DNA of 64,000 bases from JALZAI01 sp038212215 (GTDB lineage Bacteria; Actinomycetota; Actinomycetes; Mycobacteriales; Jatrophihabitantaceae). A program made the position numbers and the translations under genes. The stretch is taken from positions 62,001 to 126,000 of the forward strand of contig JBBQUT010000009.1 in the NCBI GenBank assembly GCA_038212215.1, read 5' to 3'. Numbering within the stretch: position 1 is the stretch's first letter; every line of letters begins with the position of its first letter. The notes beneath the pieces are model-generated. The model ran no database searches and was not told the DNA's origin. It saw only the letters and a program-made list of their open reading frames with translations. Positions 23,526 through 32,486 of the stretch are shown piece by piece.

Positions 23526-25238
23526 GTGACCTCGATCCGCGTCTGGGCCCCGAACGCCGAGCGAATCGCCGTCCTCGTCGACGGCACCGCGACTGCTCTG
23601 GAAGCAGATTCCGACGGTTGGTGGCAAGGGCCGGATCTACTGCCCGGCACCGACTACGCCTTCCTCGTCGATGATGCTGACAAGCCGGTCCCAGACCCGG
23701 CTTCGCGTTGGCAGCCGCAGGGCGTGCACGGGCCGAGCCGGGCTTATGACCAGAACGCATTCGCCTGGACCGACCAGGATTGGCCCGGGCGCGGCCTGCC
23801 CGCGTCAATCATTTACGAACTGCACATCGGCACGTTCACCGCGGGTGCCACCTTCGACAGTGCCATCGAGCGGCTCGACTTCCTCGCCGAACTGGGGATC
23901 ACCCACGTGGAAGTACTGCCGGTGAACGATTTCAACGGCGAGTGGAACTGGGGATATGACGGCGTCGACTGGTACGCCGTGCACGAGACGTACGGCGGCC
24001 CGGACGGCTTCAAACGCTTCATCGACGCTTGCCACGGCCGTGGCCTCGCGGTCGTGCTAGACGTTGTCTACAACCACCTCGGACCGGCCGGAAACTATCT
24101 ATCGCGCTTTGGTCCGTACCTGAAATCCGGAAGCAACACGTGGGGCGATCTGGTTAACGTCGAAGAGCCTGCGGTACGCGCTTTCGTGATCGACAACGCA
24201 GCGATGTGGTTGCGCGACTTCCACGTAGACGGCTTGCGCCTGGACGCCGTACACGCCCTGCACGACACCTCGTCGCAGCACATCCTCGCCGACATGTCCG
24301 AGCGGGTGGACGCCATGGCGAAAGAACTGGACCGTCCGCTGACACTGATCGCCGAGTCCGACCTGAACGATCCGGTAATGATCGAACCGCGACCGCAGGG
24401 CTACGGCCTGGCCGCCCAGTGGGACGACGACGTGCACCATGCGCTGCACGCGCTGGTCACCGGCGAGCGGCAGGGCTACTACTGCGACTTCGGCTCCTTC
24501 GAGGTTCTCGCCAAGACCTTCACCCGCGCATTCCTGCACGACGGCACCTACTCGACGTTCCGCCGAAAGGCCCACGGCGCACCGGTCGACCTGTCGAACA
24601 CGGCCGGCTGGCGATTCGTCGTAGCGTTGCAAAATCACGATCAGGTCGGCAACCGCGCGGTCGGCAACCGGCTGCCGGAACTCGCCGCACCGGGTCTGGT
24701 CAAGGTGGCGGCCGTATTGCTGCTGACCTCACCCTTCACGCCGATGTTGTGGATGGGTGAGGAGTGGGCGGCGTCGACGCGCTGGCCATTCTTCACCTCG
24801 CATCCCGAGAAAGATCTCGGTGAAGCGGTGAGTAAAGGTCGCCTGGCTGAATTCGCCGGCCATGGCTGGAATGTCGATGAGATGATCGATCCGCAAGATC
24901 CGGAGGCGTATCGCAGCGCCATCCTGAACTGGGACGAGATCGGCACGCCCAAGCACGCAGAGGTACTCGCCCTGTATCGGCGCCTGATCGCCTTGCGTGC
25001 CGCCGAACCAGACCTTGCCGACGGCGACCTTCGCGCGGTGCATGTCGAATACGACGAGGACGAGCGCTGGATCGTCGTGCATCGCGGTGCGCTGCGGGTC
25101 GTCGCCAATCTCAACCGCGACGAACGCAGCTTGCCATTGAGCGTGTCCGAGATCGTGCTGGCCACCGGTGACTCGACACTCGCGGCCGGAAAGCTCACCG
25201 TCGCAGGGGAATCGGCGTTGGTAGCGCGTGTCTCCTGA
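23526..25238 (+). CDS. treZ: Malto-oligosyltrehalose trehalohydrolase
   Basis: A 570-residue GH13 enzyme that releases trehalose from malto-oligosyltrehalose. An N-terminal CBM48-like domain (WAPNAERIAVLVDG) precedes the barrel with IYELHIGTFT, GITHVEVLPVNDFNGEWNWGYDGV, VVLDVVYNH, DGLRLDAVHA with the nucleophile, and LIAESDLND with the Glu acid. The start is the GTG at 23526; the open frame upstream (from 23427) crosses the promoter region. Completes the pathway begun by GlgX and TreY, but sits apart from them behind a minus-strand gene block. Confidence 0.95.
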   Translation: MTSIRVWAPNAERIAVLVDGTATALEADSDGWWQGPDLLPGTDYAFLVDDADKPVPDPASRWQPQGVHGPSRAYDQNAFAWTDQDWPGRGLPASIIYELHIGTFTAGATFDSAIERLDFLAELGITHVEVLPVNDFNGEWNWGYDGVDWYAVHETYGGPDGFKRFIDACHGRGLAVVLDVVYNHLGPAGNYLSRFGPYLKSGSNTWGDLVNVEEPAVRAFVIDNAAMWLRDFHVDGLRLDAVHALHDTSSQHILADMSERVDAMAKELDRPLTLIAESDLNDPVMIEPRPQGYGLAAQWDDDVHHALHALVTGERQGYYCDFGSFEVLAKTFTRAFLHDGTYSTFRRKAHGAPVDLSNTAGWRFVVALQNHDQVGNRAVGNRLPELAAPGLVKVAAVLLLTSPFTPMLWMGEEWAASTRWPFFTSHPEKDLGEAVSKGRLAEFAGHGWNVDEMIDPQDPEAYRSAILNWDEIGTPKHAEVLALYRRLIALRAAEPDLADGDLRAVHVEYDEDERWIVVHRGALRVVANLNRDERSLPLSVSEIVLATGDSTLAAGKLTVAGESALVARVS

Positions 25239-25251
25239 TCGCTGACGGGAA

Positions 25252-26553
25252 CTACGAATCGTCCTGACGACGTACCCACACCTCGCGCACCAACAGCAAT
25301 CCTGCAGCGGCGATGGGCAGCGCCAGGAGGGCACCAAGGACGCCGGCAACGGCGCCACCGAGCAGAACAGCCACGATCGTGAGGTATTCGGGTACGTCCA
25401 CCGACGAGCGCATGACGCGCGGGTACACGACGTAGCCTTCCAGCGTCTCGTAGATCAGATAGAAAATCAGCGCAGCGAGACCCGTCGACAGCGAGTTGGC
25501 CAGACACACGACGCAAACAATCGCGGCACCGCTGATCGACCCGACGAGTGGAACCAGGTCCAGCAGCGCCACCATGATCGCCAGCGGCAACGCGTACTGG
25601 CTCAATCCCACGCTGACCAGGAACAGCACGGTGACGGTTCCGGCAATCAACGCGACCATCGTCGCGCCGATGACGTAGCGCCCGACCCGGCGCAGGATCT
25701 CATCGCCCAGGTGGCCGACTCGATCGCGGCGCGAGGACGGCGCGAGTGAAAATGTGGCACGTTTGAGTTGCGGCAGGGCAGCGAGGAAGTACAGCGTCAG
25801 GACGAAGACGATGAGCGTATTGGCCAGTGCCGCAAGCAGATTCAACCCGACGTTGTAGACGCCGCCAAAGGCGTTCTCCGCGAGGTTGGGGTCTTCGAGC
25901 TTGCGCTGCAGGCTGGAAATCAGGTGATACTTGCTGTCGATCTCCGCAATAGAGCGATGTCGCAACAATCGGTGCAGCAGCCGCGGCGCACTGTCGATCA
26001 AGTTGATGATCTGGTCGCGTAGCACCCCGATCAGCACTGTGACGACGACCGTCACGATGACGATGATGACCAGCGCGACGATCAAGACCGCCCATGCGCG
26101 TTTCCAGCCCCGCCGAATGAGGAATTCGACGATCGGATTCAGCCCGACTGCGAGGAAGATGCTGATCAGGATCAGTTCCAGGACCGTCGCCGCTTCACGC
26201 ACGGACAACGCGACGAGCACGCCGAGGGCCACTCCGATGGTTGTCCAGAAGCCCCGGTAGATCGCCGAGTGGCGTGAGATCGGCAGGCCGGGCCTGCCAT
26301 ACGGGTTGTCGGAGTCGTCCGCTGGGGCGCCGAACAATGACCCCGTAGGCGCATCGGGTACCTCGGCGTCGATGTCCGGAGCGCCGACTGTAGCTTGCGC
26401 AGAAATGCCTTTGCTCGGAATAGCGTCCGATCCTGTGGCAGCGCTCGGGTCGCGCGCACGCTTCGCGGTTGCACCATGCTGGTGAGCGATCTCGTTGCCC
26501 TGCGCGGCAGTCTCGCGCGCCGTCGACTGCTCCCGCTCGTCCGGCTTCACCAT
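25252..26553 (-). CDS. AI-2E family transporter (PerM-like)
   Basis: A 433-residue membrane protein. A polar, disordered N-terminal part of about 110 residues precedes about eight helices with the AI-2E/UPF0118 pattern: a helix pair (TTIGVALGVLVAL...ELILISIFLAVGLNPIVEFL), the long central amphipathic stretch, and LLDLVPLVGSISGA, VVYPRVMRSSVDVPEYLTIVAVLLGG near the end. The AI-2 role of the family is doubtful; other members move Na+ or are exporters of unknown substrates. Start at ATG 26553; the frame is open to 26715 but overlaps nothing useful. It converges with treZ (13-bp gap). Confidence 0.85.
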   Translation of the reverse strand: MVKPDEREQSTARETAAQGNEIAHQHGATAKRARDPSAATGSDAIPSKGISAQATVGAPDIDAEVPDAPTGSLFGAPADDSDNPYGRPGLPISRHSAIYRGFWTTIGVALGVLVALSVREAATVLELILISIFLAVGLNPIVEFLIRRGWKRAWAVLIVALVIIVIVTVVVTVLIGVLRDQIINLIDSAPRLLHRLLRHRSIAEIDSKYHLISSLQRKLEDPNLAENAFGGVYNVGLNLLAALANTLIVFVLTLYFLAALPQLKRATFSLAPSSRRDRVGHLGDEILRRVGRYVIGATMVALIAGTVTVLFLVSVGLSQYALPLAIMVALLDLVPLVGSISGAAIVCVVCLANSLSTGLAALIFYLIYETLEGYVVYPRVMRSSVDVPEYLTIVAVLLGGAVAGVLGALLALPIAAAGLLLVREVWVRRQDDS

Positions 26554-26581
26554 GTGGCCAGTATTCGCCCCGGCCGCCGTT

Positions 26582-27295
26582 TCACGACTCGCCGACGACA
26601 GGAACGTCCACAACCCGGCCGATGAACCGATCGGGGGGCGAGCCGAACACCCGCCGTGCCGCCTTGATCGACACGCGCGCCAGCGCGGCGTTGCCCGCCG
26701 CGCCGATACCTGCACCTAGGCCGAGTGGCACTGCGCGACCGATCAGCAACGCGCCCTGGCGGGCGCCGAAGCGAGTGAGCAGCAGGCGACCGAGGCGGCC
26801 GTTCAGGCCGCCCGCGCTCTCCTTCGAACCGCGGCGGCCGATCACCTGAGCCCAGTGCTTCGTTCCTCCGGCCAGGCCCTCGATGGCCGCAGCGTCACTC
26901 TCGCCCACCAGCACAGCCAGGACCAGGGCTCGCCGGACGTCCGGGTCACTGACCGGGATGCCGTGCAGCTCAGCCAACGCAAGCACGTACATCGCGGTCG
27001 CCGACACGAAAGCCGTCACTTCGGCGGCACCGGTCGCCAACGACGCCGCGGTACCGACGCCTGGGATCGCGGCCGCGCCCCCGGACGCTGCGCCGATCCC
27101 GATCACCGCCGCGCGGTAGCGTCCCTCCAGTTGTTCGGTCACCTGCGCCGGCGTCGCGTCGGGATTCTTCGCCCGCAGCCGGTCGATGTACGCCTGGACG
27201 ACGGGCCGCTGGATCGACAGCGCCTTGTCCAGCGCGCTGTCGAGTCGTTCCTCGACGGCCGACGGAATCGGCAACCTGGTCTTGCGTTTACCCAT
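26582..27295 (-). CDS. Hypothetical protein, EcsC-like
   Basis: A 237-residue protein with two Gly/Ala-rich stretches (about 60-105, IGIGAASGGAAAIPGVGTAASLATGAAEVTAF; and about 180-205, GLGAGIGAAGNAAL) that could be hairpin membrane segments or a glycine-zipper. Between them is VLVGESDAAAIEGLAG. The overall layout recalls EcsC-family proteins, but the match is weak. Start at the ATG 27295; TTG at 27349 would add 18 residues. 28 bp from the AI-2E gene on the same strand. Confidence 0.6.
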   Translation of the reverse strand: MGKRKTRLPIPSAVEERLDSALDKALSIQRPVVQAYIDRLRAKNPDATPAQVTEQLEGRYRAAVIGIGAASGGAAAIPGVGTAASLATGAAEVTAFVSATAMYVLALAELHGIPVSDPDVRRALVLAVLVGESDAAAIEGLAGGTKHWAQVIGRRGSKESAGGLNGRLGRLLLTRFGARQGALLIGRAVPLGLGAGIGAAGNAALARVSIKAARRVFGSPPDRFIGRVVDVPVVGES

Positions 27296-27460
27296 TGCTG
27301 ACTCCCAGCCGTTGGGCGCGACGAGATCGCTCGATCGCGCCGCGCTCAATGTGACTACCCACTTGCGGGCATCGTGCTACCGACCTCTGTATCGGACCGA
27401 CCGCCGACGCTACGTGCTCTCCCCGGTGTCGTGTCGTCTGCGCTCTGCGGGCGTGCTCTG

Positions 27461-28213
27461 ATGGGCACCATGCGCGCGCTGCTGCCGACACCGAATGACA
27501 CCGTCGACGTCCACGAGTGCTACGCGCGGGACTGGATCGAACGCGGCGGGATTCGGGTCAACATGATCAGCAGTATGGACGGCGCCGCTTCGGCCGCCGG
27601 GCTGTCCAGTGGCCTGCAGACTCCGGGAGACAACCTCGTCTACGCCGCGCTGCGCGATCTCGCCGATGTCGTCCTGGTCGGGGCAGGGACTGCGCGTGCA
27701 GAGGGCTACGGCCCCGTGGTGTTCAATTCCGCGCGCGCGGCGATACGCGAGCGCCACGGTATTGCGCCGCTGCTCCCGGTCGCTCTCGTCAGTCGGTCCC
27801 TCAACCTCGATGTGAGTTCGAGACTTTTTGTGGACGCGGATCCCGGCAATCGGCCGATCGTCGTAACGGTCGCCGCGGCTGACCCGGTCCGGCTGGCCGG
27901 GCTCAAACGGGTGGCGGACGTCGTGGTGGCCGGGGAGCGCGACGTCGAGCCCCCGTTGGTGCGCCGCCTGCTGGCCGAGCGCGGGCTGACCAGAGTGCTC
28001 TGCGAGGGCGGTCCGACCTTGTTCGCGCAGTTGGCCGCTTCCGGAGAGGTGGACGAGGTGTGCCTGTCGCTGTCGCCGATCCTCGCCGGTCCGGGCGCGC
28101 AGCGAATCGTCGCCGGCGGGGGGTGGCTAGGCGGCCCTCGGCGATATGCGCTGCTGGGCCTGCTCGAGGACGACGGCGCGTTGTTCCTTCGGCTGGGCGC
28201 GGGGTCCCGGTAA
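27461..28213 (+). CDS. RibD C-terminal-domain (pyrimidine reductase-like) protein
   Basis: A 250-residue member of the dihydrofolate-reductase-like RibD_C family: NMISSMDGAAS at the N terminus, LRDLADVVLVGAGTARAEGYGP (NADPH binding), VLCEGGPTLFAQL and the C-terminal LSPILAGPGAQRIV. The layout is that of mycobacterial Rv2671-type proteins, which lack the deaminase domain and act in riboflavin-type or folate-type reductions. ATG at 27461; the ATG at 27470 is nearly as good. It is divergent from the EcsC-like gene and convergent with the next gene. Confidence 0.85.
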   Translation: MGTMRALLPTPNDTVDVHECYARDWIERGGIRVNMISSMDGAASAAGLSSGLQTPGDNLVYAALRDLADVVLVGAGTARAEGYGPVVFNSARAAIRERHGIAPLLPVALVSRSLNLDVSSRLFVDADPGNRPIVVTVAAADPVRLAGLKRVADVVVAGERDVEPPLVRRLLAERGLTRVLCEGGPTLFAQLAASGEVDEVCLSLSPILAGPGAQRIVAGGGWLGGPRRYALLGLLEDDGALFLRLGAGSR

Positions 28214-28240
28214 TCACGTCCGCGCCGCGATCAGGATTGG

Positions 28241-28873
28241 TCAGCCCGCGGCAACTGTGATGTCGCTTTGGCGCACCAGCGTTGTCAGCACACTGCGCTG
28301 CTGGGGTGTGAGGTTCAGCAGCGCGCAGAACTCGCTGCTGGACATCGCGAGCGCACCCTTCGGTGGGTCATTCGCCGCAGCGAACTCGCCGGTGCCGAAG
28401 CGTTGTGCGATCAGCGTGTCGACTTCGTCGGCGGTACGCGGATCATCTGGCCCCCAGGCCGCAATGACCGCAATGACGTCCGGAGGAATCTGCAGGAACG
28501 CAGCGAGCTGCGCCTGTAGCAGGTCCAAATCAGGCAGCCCGAGCCGCTCTTCAACTGTCGTGAGCCGGTAGCCCGCGTCGAGCTCTTCGTGCTCGGCGAT
28601 GACGAAGTGCCGACGAGCGGTCCGCATGAGCGCGTTCATCGTCGTGTCGACGTCACCCTGGCGCAACGCGACCCAAACCGCCGCAGGAAGCTTCTCGTCC
28701 GCGCCGTCGACCGACGTGTCACCGAATGCCTCCTCGAGCGCAACCCCTCGCGAACGGGCTTCGCGTGCTTGGACCAGCAGCACCATGACGCTCACGGCGT
28801 CGCGCGCATCCGACAGGGTCGAGTCGTACTCTCGCATCCGGTCCCGGCGCTGCTGCTCCTTCGTCGCCTGCAT
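28241..28873 (-). CDS. Hypothetical protein of unknown function
   Basis: A 210-residue soluble, mostly helical acidic protein: a coiled N terminus (KEQQRRDRMREYDSTLSDARDAV), a middle part with REARSRGVALEEAFGD, and a C-terminal part with a MSSSEFCALLNLTPQQR segment that may be a small helix-turn-helix-like unit. No signal peptide or membrane helix. The paired ATG ATG at 28876/28873 is used; the frame stays open to 28993. I do not recognise the family. The 257-bp gap to the ligase gene shows no gene I can support. Confidence 0.6.
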   Translation of the reverse strand: MQATKEQQRRDRMREYDSTLSDARDAVSVMVLLVQAREARSRGVALEEAFGDTSVDGADEKLPAAVWVALRQGDVDTTMNALMRTARRHFVIAEHEELDAGYRLTTVEERLGLPDLDLLQAQLAAFLQIPPDVIAVIAAWGPDDPRTADEVDTLIAQRFGTGEFAAANDPPKGALAMSSSEFCALLNLTPQQRSVLTTLVRQSDITVAAG

Positions 28874-29130
28874 CATGCGTGCAAGTGTGCTCCGACGCTG
28901 ACCGGCGGCGGGGACGTGGTCGCGCTTCGGCACCCGCGCGCCGCGCTGCCGTATGACGATGGCCGCGCACGCCCGGTGTGCGGCGATCTTCACTTATTTG
29001 GGCGGTTCAGGAGCTTGTCGCGCAATCAGCACTCCGCTGCCGACGGGCACGGCCGTAGCCGCGCCGGGACGCGATCTGCCGCGAGACGCTGCCGCCGCTC
29101 GGCGGATCATGCCGATGAAACAATGGTCCG

Positions 29131-30210
29131 ATGAAGCTGCCCGTGATGCCGCCGGTCGCGCCGATGCTCGCCAAGGCAGTGCCTACCATCCCGCCCGGGG
29201 CGTCCTATGAACCGAAATGGGACGGATTCAGGTCTCTCATCTTTCGGGACGGCGACGAGGTCGAGTTCGGCAGCCGCAACGAGAAACCGATGACCCGCTA
29301 CTTCCCTGAACTGCTCGAGGCGGTCAAGGCTGAGTTTCCCGAACGCTGCGTGATCGACGGCGAGATCGTGATCGCCACCGACGCCGGGCTCGACTTCGAG
29401 GCACTGCAGCAACGCATCCACCCCGCGGTGTCGCGGGTGACGATGCTGAGTGAGAAGACACCTGCCTCGTTCATCGCTTTCGATCTGCTCGCCCTTGGGG
29501 ATGACGACTACACCGGGCGTCCCTTCGCCGAGCGCCGCGCGGCCCTTGAGCAGGCACTCGCCGGGGTCAAGGCGCCTATCCACCTGACCCCGACCACCGC
29601 CGACGTCGACGAGGCGGAGCGCTGGTTCGTCGAGCTCGAAGGCGCCGGGCTAGACGGCGTGATCGCCAAACCACTCAACGGCACCTATCAACCGGACAAG
29701 CGGGTCATGTTCAAGATCAAGCATGTCCGCACGGCCGACTGCGTGCTCGCCGGCTTCCGCTGGCACAAAACCTCGACCGAGTCGAACCCGCTCGTCGGCT
29801 CGCTGCTGCTGGGCCTCTACAACGACGAGCACAAACTGCAGCACGTCGGGGTGGTCGGCGCGTTCACTGCGAAGCGACGGGCTGAGCTCGTCAACGAGCT
29901 CGAACCGCTCCAACTGCTCGACGGCGACGAGCACCCCTGGCAGGAATGGGCAAGCGCTGAGGCGCACCAGGGCCAGCGGCTGCCGGGCAACGTGAGCCGC
30001 TGGAACGCGACCAAGGATCTGTCGTTCGTTCCGCTTCGCCCCGTCCGAGTGCTCGAGGTCAAGTACGAGCACATGGAGGGCACCCGGTTCCGGCACCTCG
30101 CCCACTTCGTGCGCTGGCGCGACGACCGCACCTCCGAGTCCTGCACCTACGAGCAACTCGACCAACCGATCACCTTCAAGCTCGATGACATCGTGCCCGG
30201 ACTTATCTGA
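29131..30210 (+). CDS. ligC: ATP-dependent DNA ligase, LigC type
   Basis: A 359-residue ATP-dependent ligase. Motif I EPKWDGFR gives the adenylated Lys29; motif III is seen as FIAFDLLAL, motif IV as LDGVIAKP and motif V as FKIKHVRTADCVLAG. An OB-fold domain follows (about 205-340). LigC enzymes are the stand-alone ATP ligases of actinobacteria, tied to repair and back-up end joining. There is no Ku gene in the window, but a polymerase-domain protein of the same repair class lies at 47905-48969. ATG at 29131. Confidence 0.93.
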   Translation: MKLPVMPPVAPMLAKAVPTIPPGASYEPKWDGFRSLIFRDGDEVEFGSRNEKPMTRYFPELLEAVKAEFPERCVIDGEIVIATDAGLDFEALQQRIHPAVSRVTMLSEKTPASFIAFDLLALGDDDYTGRPFAERRAALEQALAGVKAPIHLTPTTADVDEAERWFVELEGAGLDGVIAKPLNGTYQPDKRVMFKIKHVRTADCVLAGFRWHKTSTESNPLVGSLLLGLYNDEHKLQHVGVVGAFTAKRRAELVNELEPLQLLDGDEHPWQEWASAEAHQGQRLPGNVSRWNATKDLSFVPLRPVRVLEVKYEHMEGTRFRHLAHFVRWRDDRTSESCTYEQLDQPITFKLDDIVPGLI

Positions 30211-30280
30211 GGTAGGCCGTGTCAGATGACCGTGTTCAGTGGAGGTTCTCGGCACCGACATCGGACGATAGTGTCGCGCC

Positions 30281-31165
30281 ATGGCCGACTGGGACGAGCG
30301 CGGACCGGCAGTACCGGCGATCCCCGCCGTCACGCCCGAACCGCTGCGCGTGGCGCGGGCGGGCCTGCCCACGGGTGGCAGCACCATGCACGTCGACGTG
30401 CAGCCCGCGCAGGTCGTTGCCGCAGCCGGCAGCGCAATTGCGGCGAGCGCGCGGATGGGACGGTTGTTCGGACGTGCTAGCTGGAAGCTGGCGCGTCAAC
30501 TGCCAGGCGCGCATGCGGTGGAGCGGGAGGCGCAGCGCCTGCAGAACGTTGCCGCACGAGAGGTCCGGCGGCTGCTGGAGATCCCGCCGACTCCCCTGGC
30601 AGTCACGGTGCCGTCAGAGGACGAACACCGGGCGATCACGCTGATCCAGACTGCCGAGCCCGGTCGCGCGCCGTTGCGCAACGCGATGGGCGAGTTGCTC
30701 GAGCGGTCGGTTACCGGCACCCGGACCAGCAGTCGCGACTACCTGTACGCGACGATCATCAGCCAACTCGTGCCGGACGAGGCCCGCATCCTCGCCGCGC
30801 TGGCCGACGGGACGCGCTACGCCGCCGGGGATCTGGTGACGAGGGGCCGCGGACGTAACGGGCAGCGCACGGTCGTCGCCAACGCCTCGACGGTCGGCCG
30901 CGCGGTCGGCGTCGGGACACCGGACAACGTGCCCACGTATCTCACCCGGCTGCGCAACTTCGGACTCGTCGACTTCGGGCCCGAGGACGAATCGCTCGGT
31001 ACGCAGTACGACATCCTCGGCGCCGACGACACCGTCCGCCGCCCGCGCGACGCCGCCGGATCGGCACGGTCGACGGCGATGCGCCTCGTCCGCAAGACCG
31101 TGGCCATTTCATCCTTCGGCCGCGACTTCTGGTCGGCGTCGGACCCTTCCCGCGCGCGCACCTGA
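30281..31165 (+). CDS. Abi-alpha (DUF4393) family protein
   Basis: A 294-residue protein with no signal peptide. The region around LVPDEARILAALADG (about 165-180) is the DUF4393/Abi-alpha signature, and further on come TYLTRLRNFGLVDFGPE and a C-terminal basic tail. Some family members were linked to abortive phage infection, but most are unstudied chromosomal genes. No toxin, restriction or other defence gene adjoins it; it is followed 15 bp later by a DUF445 membrane protein. ATG at 30281. Confidence 0.75.
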   Translation: MADWDERGPAVPAIPAVTPEPLRVARAGLPTGGSTMHVDVQPAQVVAAAGSAIAASARMGRLFGRASWKLARQLPGAHAVEREAQRLQNVAAREVRRLLEIPPTPLAVTVPSEDEHRAITLIQTAEPGRAPLRNAMGELLERSVTGTRTSSRDYLYATIISQLVPDEARILAALADGTRYAAGDLVTRGRGRNGQRTVVANASTVGRAVGVGTPDNVPTYLTRLRNFGLVDFGPEDESLGTQYDILGADDTVRRPRDAAGSARSTAMRLVRKTVAISSFGRDFWSASDPSRART

Positions 31166-31179
31166 TCCGGACGACCGGC

Positions 31180-32415
31180 ATGAACAGCGTCCTCGACGAT
31201 CTCAGCCGGCACTGGTACATCGTCTTCAGCATCCCGGTCGTGGCGGCGCTGATCGGTTACGTGACCAAGCTGGTCGCGATCCGGATGATGTTCGAGCCGG
31301 TGGAGTTCGTCGGCATCCGGCCCTTCTTCGGCTGGCAAGGCGTCGTGCCACGGCGGGCCGCGCGGATGGCCAGCATCGCAGTCGACACGATGACTCGCGA
31401 CCTGATCTCGGCGCGCGACGTGCTCGCCCGCCTCGATCCCGAACTCGTCGCGCAAGAACTCGCTGCGCCGATCGACGCGGCGACTGCCGACATCACTCGC
31501 GAGATCATGCGGATCTACCAGCCGGGTATCTGGGACGCGATGCCCGAGCCGCTGCGCGCCATGATCATCGCGCGAGCGCGGGCGGAGGCGCCGACCATGA
31601 TCCGCGAGGTGCTGGCCGACATAAGGCAGGATCCGGACTCGGTGTTCGACCTCAAATACATGGTCATGACCAATCTGGTCACGGACAAGGCACTGCTCAG
31701 CCGGGTCTTTCGGGAAGCCGGCTGGAAGGAGTTCCGCTTCATCGCCCGCTCGGGAATCTATTTCGGTGCCAGCATCGGCGTACTGCAGATGACGCTCTGG
31801 CTGCTCTTTCACGAACCGCTCATCATGCCGGTGTTCGGACTATTCGTCGGGTGGTCGACCGACTGGCTGGCCCTAAAGTTGATCTTCAATCCGAAGCGGC
31901 CGATTCGCGTGTTGGGCGTCGAGATCCAGGGCCTGTTCCTGAAGCGGCGAAGGGAAGTCGCGGCCGACTACGGCTCGCTGATCGCCGACGAGTTGATCAC
32001 TCCGCGCAAGGTGATCGAAGCCATCCTCACCGGTCCGCTATCGGATCGCATCTTCGCCATGATCAGTCAGCAGGTGCAGAGCGCGCTGGATCGAAGCACC
32101 GGGTTGGTGAAACCACTCGTCGTGCTGAGTGTCGGGGCGAAGCGCTTTCCGGACATGAAACGGTCGATCACCAACAAGGTGATGGACCGCGTGCCGGAGA
32201 CGATGAGTTATTTCGAGGACTACGCCCGCGAGTCGATGGACGTGCGCAACCTGCTCGTGGCAAGGATGCAGGAACTCGACGAGGTGCAGTTCGAAAGGCT
32301 GATCCGGCCCGCCTTCGAGCAGGACGAGTGGATCCTGATCAGCGTCGGTGCGTTGCTCGGATTCGTCATGGGCGAGGCGCAGGCGCTCGTACTCGAACAC
32401 TTTGCCCGACGCTGA
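31180..32415 (+). CDS. DUF445 family membrane protein
   Basis: A 411-residue protein of the DUF445/YheB family: an N-terminal helix (IPVVAALIGYVTKLVAIRMMFEP), a helix pair in the middle (about 190-225, with LFVGWSTDWLALKLIFNP, a repeat of the first motif) and a C-terminal helix (ISVGALLGFVMGEAQAL). The duplicated G-x-x-T-x-x-[LV]A-[IL]-[KR]-x-[IM]F pattern is typical. Function unknown. It follows the Abi-alpha gene closely, so the two are probably one operon. The ATG at 31180 is well placed. Confidence 0.88.
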   Translation: MNSVLDDLSRHWYIVFSIPVVAALIGYVTKLVAIRMMFEPVEFVGIRPFFGWQGVVPRRAARMASIAVDTMTRDLISARDVLARLDPELVAQELAAPIDAATADITREIMRIYQPGIWDAMPEPLRAMIIARARAEAPTMIREVLADIRQDPDSVFDLKYMVMTNLVTDKALLSRVFREAGWKEFRFIARSGIYFGASIGVLQMTLWLLFHEPLIMPVFGLFVGWSTDWLALKLIFNPKRPIRVLGVEIQGLFLKRRREVAADYGSLIADELITPRKVIEAILTGPLSDRIFAMISQQVQSALDRSTGLVKPLVVLSVGAKRFPDMKRSITNKVMDRVPETMSYFEDYARESMDVRNLLVARMQELDEVQFERLIRPAFEQDEWILISVGALLGFVMGEAQALVLEHFARR

Positions 32416-32427
32416 CGCAGCTGACGC

Positions 32428-32459
32428 TCACGCTGACCCGACACTGACCCGACACTGAC
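32428..32459. repeat. Short direct repeats after the DUF445 gene
   Basis: The 71-bp gap downstream of DUF445 contains CTGACCCGACA twice in tandem (about 32432-32453), followed by CTGACG, and preceded by GCTGACGC repeats. They lie upstream of the peptidase start. Too short to name a function; they could be a slippage product or a binding site. Confidence 0.4.
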
Positions 32460-32486
32460 GAAGCAGCGCTCGACGCGGTCAGTACC

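Noticed and set aside
30281..31165. Phage defence island around the Abi-alpha gene
   Set aside because: Neighbours are a DNA ligase, a DUF445 protein and a peptidase; there is no restriction, CBASS, toxin-antitoxin or retron gene.
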